Assembly: GCF_907165205.1 (NCBI RefSeq) | Contig: NC_058190.1 | Location: 35,925,345 to 35,989,344 of the forward strand | Direction of reading: 5' to 3' | Length of the DNA stretch: 64,000 nt | Origin: Coccinella septempunctata | Taxonomy: Eukaryota; Arthropoda; Insecta; Coleoptera; Coccinellidae | In this document: positions 54,930 to 64,000 of the stretch, one piece after another | How positions within the stretch are numbered: the first letter of the stretch is position 1 | How the letters are laid out: the number at the start of each line of letters is the position of its first letter | The notes under the pieces: generated by a model | What the model saw: the letters and a program-made list of their open reading frames with translations, nothing else | What the model was told of the DNA's origin: nothing | The model's database searches: none | Made by a program: the position numbers and the translations under genes

Positions 54930-55124
54930 AAAAAATTATTCCATTTGATAAAATTCTTAGTGGAATATACTTGAAAATAACTTTTTTTTATGTGTTTCCA
55001 ACAGAAAATTTCTTTTTTTTTCAGCCGAAGTGGAAAAAATGATAAAAGAAAAGAGTGATTCTTTTGACCTCGAAAATCTGTTGTTAAAATAATATGTACA
55101 AATCAAAGACTCTACCGGTATACT
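54930..55124. mobile_element. MITE family R, half copy (copy 4)
   Basis: Only the right half is present (TTATTCCATTTGATAAAAT, AAGAGTGATTCTTTTGACCT, ATCAAAGACTCTACCGG), beginning where the truncated retrotransposon stops. The left half is not found on the other side of the retrotransposon. Confidence 0.65.
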
Positions 55125-57330
55125 ACAACAGGTAAACGTTATTCATCATCGACTTCCAGACGCGTCGATTTTAACTTGGTTGCTGTGGGCGCTCTTATAG
55201 AGACTGAGAAAAAAAATGGCAAAAATTTTATGATCTATTTAAGAAACTCATACGAAAACTTTTTATGAACCCATATCGAAAAACACTCTGTTTTCGAGAT
55301 GTAGGATGTTGAGATTAATTCCCTGAAATGAGATCTTTTTTATCAAAACAAATTCTGAAATATTAAAATTGGCAAACTGGCATTGCTACAGCAGTAGTGG
55401 AAAAAAATTCAAAATAACTCTCTTTAGGGAATGTACTTTGAGAGCCTGTATTTGTAGAACAGAGCTTTTTCGGATATCAAGCATATAATGTTTTCGTTCA
55501 ATTGTTTGACCTAGAATAAACCAATGAGTTTTTCAACTCATCGAAATAATTTTTATTTTCGAAAAATAAAGAATTCAAATATAACATAGAAACTTGAACG
55601 ACAATAAATAGCATAACAGCAAAAAGTGTAAGTATTATATAGGTAAAATAATTTCACAGGCACAGGTACACGAAGCGTTGAAAATATACCTACATAATTG
55701 AGATAGAAACTTGAAAAAATATTCATTAAAAAAATATATATAGAAGAATATTAGGTAAAACAACACCAAAATGAAAAAAAAGTTTTCAGATATAAATTTT
55801 TTCCATTAGGAAATTCTTACTGTCACCTTATCAAGAATTTCATCGGATTCTGAGTCTGATAGAATGAAATGAGATTATCTGAAAGTTCCACTGAATCAAG
55901 TAGGTAAGACTTTTTTCAATGAATCTGATTGTTAGATTACCTTTGCCTGTGGATTATAATATCTACTAAATAATAAAGTGAAGTTACGTTACACCTCCAC
56001 ACTCTTTAAATAAATCGATTATTAGGAAAAACCATAATTTCCTCACGTCAAAGCTGCGTATTGGCAGAAGAGGAAAGTGAATGAACTAAAAATTCACAAG
56101 AACCCGTTCTTTGGGAATCTCCACTTAACACTTAATCGAGAGGACTACCTACAGTATTTAAATCGCAAAGCAGGGACGGCGTATCGATATAGGTACATAA
56201 TATGGGTAAACTAAATATTGCCAAGGGTAACTCAATCACACAACCTTTACAAGAATACGAACACCTTACTCACATCTTCCTCTTTTTCATACAAGTATGT
56301 AAGCATTTCCCGGATGAATGAAAAATTGTGTTTCCGTCAACTATTCGAAAGAAATTGGGTGATTATGAAGTATGAAAAAAAAAGGATGAAAGAAGCAAAT
56401 ATGCATTGAGTAAGAAGTAAAATATTTATTTTCAGAACAAAACACCCTAAGGAAAATATTTGAATAATCATTCAGTACCAATCAAAGAAATTAGTGCAAT
56501 TATTGCACAAATTGAAGGTCAAATTATTATACGATGAACGTTCCCTTATCAATAGTTTTTCTTTCGTTTGAGGAAAACCAAAATCTATAATATTTCACCT
56601 AGGTGAGGCCTAAACGTTAAGTGGCAGCCTGCTTATCGTTTACTTTTCTTTTGAATTTCTCGATGAAAACTGGAAGTGTGATTCACTCTTTTCTAGTTCC
56701 GTGAATAAAGGATATTCGGTAAACAGAAGTTCCTGGTGTTGTAAACTGCATAGTATATATATTGTAGCCTTAGTGCTTCGTGAGAATATGGCAGCAGACG
56801 GCATCATAGCTGACTGAAGCTCCAACGGCTGTAGACCTGCTATTTGAGACAATATTTGTTACGCAGAAACAAGCTCGAAGGGTAACTTCCTACAAGTCTT
56901 TTTGTGAAAACATATTATTTCAGAGGTAGAGTGGTTAATGAGCTCTTCCAAATTCAGCTCAAGATAACCAAAATTTCCACGTCTGGAAGTCACAAAGAAT
57001 ATGCTTAATAGTTTAGTCCTTCTCCAGGCAAAGCCTACAAAGTATGTTAACGATGTTAAGTTTTTGTAAGTGTCCTCTATTTCTACAAAGTCTCGTAAAG
57101 TCAGCTGTTATAGATATCAGAAGAGTTCTAGCCAGAGCCAGTCGTTGGGTTATCTATTCCCAGAGTGGGGTAGACGAACAATCTTCAAGAATTTTTCGCA
57201 AGAGCACATGTATTTTCTCGAAGTGAAAACAGAGTACTCAAAGAACTTACTAGAAAAGTAAAACGTGAACAGTTTGACAATCTTTGGAGAACTTCAACAA
57301 CTCCCAATTCTAATTTTCCAAGAATAAATG
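55125..57330. other. intergenic, no gene recognised
   Basis: AT-rich sequence with only short open frames. 56880-57330 may be the decayed upstream part of the reverse-transcriptase relic that follows, but I cannot demonstrate it. Confidence 0.5.
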
Positions 57331-57342
57331 CTGGGTGCTCCG

Positions 57343-57960
57343 GGGCTTTTTCTGATTCATATCAATGACCTTCGGTACGCATCGAGCAACCCCATCCACT
57401 CCTTTACAAACGAAAGAACACTGCAATCCAGCATATCCTTCAATCCTTGACACCAATGTCAAGAGAGATGTGGCGTAGGTACTTAGCAGGGACCTCGAAA
57501 TCATAAACGACTGGGATTCCAGGAAACGAAACGAGTGAGCTTCAAATAGTTGGAGATGCAATAAAACTAACACGAATTTGCTGCCTATATTATTATGAAT
57601 GAGCAGACACAGGGGCATTATAGGGACTCCTTGGTACTATATTGAGACTGTATATCGCGGGAACTTTTCTGGAACAACCACGTGGAACTTGGAGACTGCT
57701 GCAAAAATAAGCATCCTCCAACTTGGAAATACTTCTTGAGGTAGAAAGCCAGTATACAGTCCAGCTTCGGACATCTAGAACGGCTTGATATGATCGCACT
57801 TTTGTATCAAGAGCATCCAGACTTTGAAACTCTTTGCCACCAAAGGCTTTACCGGAGAGCTCTGACCTTCAAACCTGCAGATGCCGGCGTATCAATAAAC
57901 TCTTTCTAAGCTCCATTGGTCCAAGATATACTCTTCATGTTAAATCTAGCCTGCGTGAAT
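57343..57960 (+). pseudogene. old non-LTR reverse transcriptase relic
   Basis: Plus-strand frame at 57343-57448 reads GLFLIHINDLRYASSNPIHS followed by FTNERTLQSSISFNP, recognisable as the PLLFLIxINDL...SFADDSTL block of Jockey-like RTs. The catalytic FADD is replaced by FTNE. Downstream, fragments in shifting frames still show FWNNHVELGDCCKN (after the catalytic domain). Many stops and frameshifts; long dead. Confidence 0.65.
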
Positions 57961-58169
57961 CATTTCAATCACAAAAAGCATGAAATATTAGTGCCCTAGA
58001 GTTTCTGTTTTGCTCGTTGAAAAATTGTTTTATGCCAGTAAGCTAGGGGTAAGCACAACCCTTTAATTTTGAATAATGCTGAAATGTGTTGCAATAACTA
58101 ATTTTGAAGATCGTATCGAGTACTATCTGACCCTATAATTTCGCTGCAAAATATCCATCGATAATGATG

Positions 58170-58767
58170 AATAATAGCCATTTTAAGTTTTTAAAATATG
58201 CTGTGCCACCCCTGCAAAAACAAAATTACCTTCAGAATAAATATCTGATTCTGTGACACTAAACATCTGTGGATCTTTTGAACGGAGTTGTATTCAACCA
58301 AAATACCCAATTTTTACAGTTCACAGTTCACAGATATTTTTTAATTTTTGAACAAATTATTCGAAAACGGCGCATAATACGAGAAAATATATGAAGAATA
58401 CTTTTATTTTACAGAACGTTCAAATAAGTATTCGTTAGATAGCGTCCAACTTAGTTTAAAGAGTTGGGTTCTTTGAATTTGTGGTATTTTTATAGTATGT
58501 AATGGTCATAATGAGAAGGCTGAAAGACGTGGGTGATATCTTGTGTTAGAAAAACATTCATCAAATAAATAATAATAATGTCGCACACCGGGCGATGATT
58601 CGACGTTGATTCCGAACACAACCATGGTTGTGCGGAGGATCACTCCAGTCATCTTTTAAACCGTGCCGATTCGGAAAAAATCGAATAAAAAAAACGTGTT
58701 TCTTTTGACCTTAAAAATCTAATGTTAAAATATTTGTACTAGTCCAACACTCATGCACCCTGTATAT
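58170..58767. mobile_element. MITE family R, copy 5, left end missing
   Basis: Interior matches the other copies (GCCATTTTAAGTTTTT, TTACCTTCAGAATAA, TTCGAAAACGGCGCATAATA). Right end CACCCTG then TA. Between about 58578 and 58645 it carries a GC-richer stretch (CGCACACCGGGCGATGATTC) not present in other copies, probably a small insertion or replacement. Confidence 0.7.
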
Positions 58768-58835
58768 ATAGGGATAATTTGTTGTCTCTTACTGCTTCCG
58801 AAATTCAATGAGCCCCGAATGTCAGCCACCCTGTA

Positions 58836-59443
58836 CAGGCTGTCCCAAATTCGATGCTCACTGGGAGAATCATCAGAAATCAGAACTATAGGACTTACAG
58901 AAAAAATAGTGTGTCTCAAAGGGCAATTAATTTCCATAATCGTTACGATTATCACATAAATCATAAAAATTACCGAAAAAAAGTTTTGGAATTTTTCGAA
59001 TGTGTCGAACATAAACCAAGATCAGCGGAATATTTGTTCATTTTTGAGAAATCGTTGAGAAACGTTCCGTACTCCAGAACTTATCAAGATGTTTAGGATC
59101 AAGTGTCTTATATTTAATTATTTTGAAAAAAGAGATCCGGGATCCTTCAAAATTTTTTCCCTAAAGGAATGGTTTCGCTTGTGCGTCGGACGCATGCAAC
59201 GACTGCAGGAAATAGCTGCTGCGAGTGCTGCGTCTGTCGAGTGTTTCGCCGTTGCTGCCACAGTTGCGTCCGACGCACAAGTAAACAAACTCGCTTCTTC
59301 GTAGTTTCGTATGAGCAGTCCATGCGACTGACGCAGCAGCCACTTTCTGCAGTCGCTGCATGCGTCCGACGCAGAAGCGAAACCAACTTAAGTCTTATAG
59401 TTCTCGAGATGCTCTCAGTAAGCATCGAATTTGAGACACCCTG
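58836..59443. mobile_element. 608-bp TA-flanked MITE with GC-rich palindromic core
   Basis: Ends CAGGCTGTCCCAAATTCGAT and, from the right, CAGGGTGTCTCAAATTCGAT, continuing as about 65-bp imperfect inverted repeats; TA at 58834-58835 and 59444-59445. The core 59165-59390 is strongly GC-rich and pairs with itself (GGTTTCGCTTGTGCGTCGGA near 59169 and its complement near 59365-59387). TGCGTCSGACGCA occurs three times. Overlapping open frames here on both strands are by-products of the low stop content. Confidence 0.8.
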
Positions 59444-59890
59444 TACATGAAATTAGAGAATCTTACAACGTGATAACATTTTTTCGTTTTTCTGCTCTGA
59501 ATTCTCTAATATTTCTCGATAAAATCTTGTTAGCTGTGGAAATCGCGAGATGTAAATAGAGTGAAATAATGAATTTGAACTTTTAGATAACCGAATGTCG
59601 ACAAGGAACCCAACTTTTGACCTTCAGAATTTGTTGCATGGACGTATCGTTGGAAGAACGACAAAAAAATAACTATCGTCAGTTCATTTGGAAGTTAATG
59701 TTGGGAACCCCCTTTCCGAATGATTGGACGCCCATGAAATTCAGAAATTCATTCCATGAAGCTGTTTACGCCCCACCCACCCATTCATATTCCCGTTGTT
59801 ATGTATAAATAAGCTCATCAATTCAAAACAATCAACATTGTTCGAAATTCGTTTCGATCATAAACAATTGTCAATCGCAGCTTTACTGCC
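59444..59890 (+). promoter_or_regulatory. promoter and 5' UTR region of the amine oxidase gene
   Basis: Between the MITE and the start codon. TATAAAT at 59804-59810 is followed about 80 bp later by the ATG, with a likely transcription start about 25-35 bp after the TATA box. The start context is CTGCCATGGCG, a strong match for insect and general Kozak rules. CCCCACCCACCC at about 59770-59781 lies just upstream of the TATA box. Confidence 0.6.
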
Positions 59891-60339
59891 ATGGCGAAGT
59901 ATTGTATCATTTTCCTACTATTTGCGTGTTTATTTGCACGAGTGACACAGGCCAAAATAGTGATTGTTGGGGCCGGAGCGTCGGGAATAGCTGCGGCTGC
60001 AAAACTGATAGAGAAGAACATTACCGATTTCATCATTCTGGAGGCCCAGGAGAGACCTGGAGGTCGTATTCAAAGCATCTTCTTGCTGGACGGTGAGGAG
60101 GGAGGTAATGTGGATCTGGGAGCCGAGTACGTGGTTGGAGAGGAAGGTAACGTTGTCTACGAGTTTGCAAAAGATGACTTGAAGCATTTCGACAAGACCA
60201 AGAAGTCGAAGGCTTATTATTCTGATGGTACTTCCGTTGATCAGGAGGTGCTGACTGATATTTCCGAATTCAAGGAGGGTTTGAAGCAGCTGTATGAGGG
60301 TAAAAAGCCGATTTCTGTCGCTGAGGCGTTCAAGGAAAA
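59891..60339 (+). CDS. secreted flavin amine oxidase (spermine/polyamine oxidase-like), exon 1
   Basis: First 149.7 codons of a FAD-dependent amine oxidase, a family that oxidises polyamines to aldehyde, amine and hydrogen peroxide. Residues 1-21 are a signal peptide (hydrophobic IIFLLFACLFA core, TQA cleavage site). Residues 22-32 (KIVIVGAGASG) are the Rossmann FAD motif, with the ribose-binding acidic residue at E51 and RPGGR at 55-59. DLGAEYVVG (75-83) replaces the usual LGAxWIHG, losing its Trp and His. Start chosen at a Kozak-consensus ATG after a TATA box. It ends at donor GTGAGT (60340), two bases into a Lys codon. Secretion is unusual compared with cytosolic or peroxisomal relatives. 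Substrate is unknown. Confidence 0.9.
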
Positions 60340-63300
60340 GTGAGTTTAAGAGGAGTTTATACCACGGGACATTCTCGCCATCCGTATTAGCCGTAAGGGG
60401 GGAAAGATTACCAGAATATGTGCTGTTGCCAGAGCACTTGAACGATTTGTAGAAGTTGCGAATATTACAATAGTCGAAAAGATGGCAGAACGAACGTTCA
60501 ATTTCTGCAGGTTTCGAATTGTAGCCAATCGTGAGACTTTTCGAAAAAAATGTTATGTGGAAATTCATTGAAAAAATCATTACATCTCGGAAAGTGAATG
60601 ACATCAACGGTGTAGAACCTATTAATGCGGAATATTTTTATGATGAAGCATTAGGTAGGGGTAGGAGTCCGGGGAGACTTGCTCAGGTAGGAGACTTGCA
60701 CCACCTCAAATATTTCAATTCAAATTTCGCGCTACCGGTATCGTAAATACCTTGCGATATACTCGTAACAAGGCACAACTAGTGGCGGCTCCATTTTGGC
60801 CGCATCAGAACAGTTCGGGATTGAGAGGGTTGAACGTGATTTTGTTGTTAGGAAGTAAGAAATTGAATAATTTTTGTTTGTTACACTGTCTGAAAAGTTT
60901 AGTAGGTGCTTGTTGTTATTTGGATTTATTGCATTCGTTGATTAATATTGTTTTACAAACGATAGACCTTTTTAATAAAATGTTGTAAAAGTTTCAAGAA
61001 AACATCTGTTGAATAGACTAAAAGGGAGTGCGGGATACTTGACCCATGCTATGGTCGGGAGACAAAATCAGTGGTCCAAGTTTCCCGCACTGAGCTTAGA
61101 TAATAGTTTGCTTCAAAAAAAGAAAATTGAATGATAAAAATAAATATAAAAAAATATACAACGGTTAAATAAAGTAGAAAACATCTCTAAAATAAGGGAG
61201 AGTAACTTTGAAATAGAAGAAATGTATTTCACTCGCTGATACATCTGATGATGAAAACCTTGACATAGACAATCGTTGGTCATTGGAAATTTTCTTTCTA
61301 TCAATGATTTTCCTGATAAACAAACTCATGGTCAAATCTCTCTCCACCTGTTCAACTCTCCCATAGGTTAGGAAGACATAAGCCAATTTTCGGTTCTTAA
61401 AAAAAAAATTTGCTTGATTCGCAGTCTTAATTTTTTTGACTATTGAAGGGTATAATATCAAGTTACACATTCGTAGGAAATATCAAATTCTTTCCCTAGT
61501 CTTGAAAATAATAAAAATCAGAGAAATCAAAACTTAGGACTAAGGAAGGCCTGGTTCAGCGGTCAGGTAATTCTAATTCTAGAACTAAACTTGAAATTAA
61601 CAGACTTTGGGATTTAAAACTGCAATAATATGCAATAAGTTGAAACTACAGGTTACAGGACAGGTCATCATGAACTAACCCTTAAATTTGAAATTTTTAT
61701 TTATTTCTGCTGGACAGAAACCATTCAAAGGTTTAAGGCATAATTCACCATCTAGCATCTACGCTTTATCTGAGCACTAGCAAAAAATGAAGTGAAGGTT
61801 ACACCTGACAATCTGAAGAATCTATTGTAATAACAAAACACGTACAGTAGAACAAAACCCATCCTAATGTATATTATGTTAATCAGTTTCTTTATTTGGA
61901 TTTTAGAACAATTAAATTACTTTATGGGATAAATGTTTCCTAGTTTCTGCTAAATCTGATTAATTCCATTTGTTGGTTTCAAATCAGCGGATGCATTCTT
62001 ATTCATTTCGTTTATACGAGTAATTCCATTTAAGTTTGGCTGGGTGTATACATGGTATTTACTGAAGTTCGGCAAAATTGTAGGGGGTGATATTTCGTGG
62101 AGGAACATGAGGTCTAAGGCCAAATATGCACCCCTTACAAGATCAAGGGTGGATTAAAGATTGGAACTTTTTTCACGTTTTCGTTGATAAATGAAAAGCA
62201 AGTAATATTTCGTTGAAGTGTTCGATATGTCAGTAGTCTTTTATTGCTCTAAGCAGAAAAATTTGCTCATCTGAATACATTTTGTTTCAATGGTGGTCAG
62301 TAGTAAGTACCTTAAAACCACCCTAATTTCTCCCGAGATTTTAATTTGCAGCTGAGATCGTCATTCTTTGAAACTTCAGAATGTTTGTCAAAATAAGGTA
62401 GGTATTCCAGATTATGTTGTAAACCCAACAGTCTCGGTGAAAAATTGACCAAAAAAGTAGAAAACACTGGCCCATTTATGAGCATGTTTGTAATATTTTG
62501 GTAGTTGTAATATACACAGATACCTACAAACAGTAGGAGGATGACATCTTTTTTTTGTTGAGAGTATGGAATGGATTGTAATGGAAAAATATTAATGAAT
62601 CTCATTGAATTTTTCCTTGACCAGAAAATTTGATCAACGAAAACGGGATAAAAGTTCCCATTTTTCACTGCCCATATCTCAGGAGAAGTTCATGTTGTCG
62701 ACCCCATGTTTCTCCAAGAAATATCAATGATTTCGGGCCATTTTTTTCACTTCTTGATCCACAAACAGAGGTAGTTGGACAAAAACCGGATTTCTGTTTC
62801 AAACGTGACGTAAAAAAATTTCCTGATTACGCTCACATCTATTCTTAGAATCACACAATGATCTTTTAATGAAGGTGATAATCACCAAATAAAAATCCAC
62901 TAGTTAAACAAATATTGCAAACTCGAATCAACCTCCAAGAAGCATGATTGTATCGCAAGATGTTGAATGGAAGATAATGGATTTTCCTAACTTATTCAGA
63001 GAAGCATCATTATTTATTCTTACTGAACACTTACTGGAACTTACATAAACGTACGTCAATACCATGCATACCTGAAAATAATCTTCAAATTCGGCGAATA
63101 CGGTAATCGACCATTCTTCCAATGTAATTTCTGAAGTTCTTCGTTTGGCATATCAACATTCCAATACTTATGGTATCTGACTTCAAGGGTATGGCATATC
63201 TATTGCCAGTTAGTACACTCCTTATTGAATTTTGTCGGATCTCTATCTCTTCTATGACATTTCTTATAACCCCTGTATACGTTGAAATAATCTACCGTTC

Positions 63301-63561
63301 TGCTAATTTTGCACGATAACTTTCCTGTATAGAAGCTATTCTCAATCTTCAACTCACTACTGGGATCAGATATGTTAGGAAGACGAAAGGAACACCTACT
63401 ATTACCACTATGTTTATCGTTTCTTTGGTTAGCTAGAATATGCTGTAGATATAGAAAGGAGACGAAAGATATAGTGAGAATCTATCAATTGTGATGAGGT
63501 GATTTCAATATCTCACGTAAAGTTATCAGGAAGGAAAATGTACGTCAATTTCTACTTCCAG
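60340..63561 (+). other. intron 1 of the amine oxidase gene (3.2 kb)
   Basis: GTGAGT donor at 60340 and TCTACTTCCAG acceptor ending at 63561. Holds a repeat fragment (about 60498-60612) and dispersed repeat copy 2 (60654-61402). 61403-63560 is AT-rich with no recognised element or exon. Confidence 0.85.
60654..61402 (+). repeat. dispersed repeat copy 2
   Basis: Same repeat as 680-1506. Lacks the hairpin at the equivalent of 779-815 and a further stretch (about 825-850), so it gives the pre-insertion state. Confidence 0.75.
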
Positions 63562-64000
63562 ATTCAAAGATTCCATTCTGAAAAAGTATGTTGATACCCC
63601 AGCAAAATCTAAGCAAGCTATGGATCTCCTCAGGGTCTGTGAGAAGTCATATTTGTATCGTCAAGCAACATTCGATTGGTCGAAACTACTGCTAAATGAC
63701 CACTACAAACTCTCCAAAGGGGATCAGATGATGAACTGGAACGGCAAAGGCTACAAACACTTCCTGGACCTTCTGATGAGGAAATTTGGTGACGAGCATA
63801 GACTGCGGTTGTTTCCCATATATTACTACAGCACCGTTGACAGCATCAACTGGGGAAGTGATGGAAAAGTTCAATTACTAACTAAAGAAGGCCAGAACTA
63901 CGAAGCAGATCATGTTATCTTCACGCCATCTGCCGGTGTTCTCAAGGAGAAACACGAGAAGCTTTTCACCCCAAAATTACCGGCCAAAAAAGTTGACGCT
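63562..64000 (+). CDS. flavin amine oxidase, exon 2 (cut by the window end)
   Basis: Joins exon 1 in phase (AA|A, Lys) and stays open to the edge. Reads KFKDSILKKYVDTPAKSKQA, then GDQMMNWNGKGYKHFLDLLM (the GGY/GKGY region of polyamine oxidases), then QNYEADHVIFTPSAGVLKEK, matching the family's A(D/E)xVIVTVSLGVLK. The C-terminal FAD-binding end lies beyond the window. No start codon is needed; the acceptor is TCTACTTCCAG at 63551-63561. Confidence 0.9.

Noticed and set aside
59147..59450. Overlapping open frames on both strands
   Set aside because: They come from the GC-rich palindromic core of a MITE, where stops are rare.
1..64000. tRNA genes, rRNA, CRISPR arrays, bacterial operons
   Set aside because: None of the diagnostic patterns was seen; the window is intron-rich eukaryotic DNA.

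Overview
The window looks like nuclear DNA of an insect, most likely a beetle and possibly a ladybird. It is AT-rich, has long introns full of short inverted-repeat transposons, and carries two spliced protein-coding genes, both on the plus strand. The order-level guess is inference from the repeat style and from the proteins; no taxonomic marker was checked.

Positions 1 to about 52320 belong to one gene, fusilli (fus), the insect homologue of the vertebrate splicing regulators ESRP1/ESRP2. Its 5' end lies left of the window. I joined eleven coding exons by hand (237-436, 8373-8545, 10600-10689, 14348-14402, 34173-34283, 38963-39233, 40007-40222, 40283-40516, 40870-41086 or 40870-41727, 47680-47894, 50839-50985). 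Codon phase is kept across every junction. The protein has the end of an N-terminal domain, three quasi-RRM domains, and two alternative C-termini: a long Gln/Met/Pro-rich tail read through into a composite terminal exon, or a distal Pro/Tyr-rich tail from two further exons.

The fus introns hold a dense set of non-autonomous DNA transposons and foldback repeats. Several are nested, and some have a second unoccupied copy elsewhere in the window, so the insertion can be read directly. The most striking are a perfect 227-bp inverted repeat at 9017-9511, a 37-bp hairpin insertion with an 8-bp target duplication at 779-815, a family with TAGTTGGGGAG ends (about 1918, 11780 and 45535), several TA-flanked elements with CAGGGTGT-like ends, and two minus-strand motifs resembling the conserved core of hammerhead ribozymes.

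The intergenic part (about 52320-59800) holds a 5'-truncated, frameshifted non-LTR retrotransposon on the minus strand (52841 to about 54921), a much older reverse-transcriptase relic on the plus strand (57343 to about 57960), and more inverted-repeat elements. One of these has a GC-rich core and ends about 450 bp upstream of the second gene.

From 59891 to the right edge lies a second gene: a secreted, FAD-dependent flavin amine oxidase of the spermine/polyamine-oxidase family. It has a TATA box, a good start context, a signal peptide, one 3.2-kb intron and a second exon cut by the window end. Nothing in the sequence links the functions of the two genes. No tRNA, rRNA, CRISPR array or prokaryotic signal was recognised.
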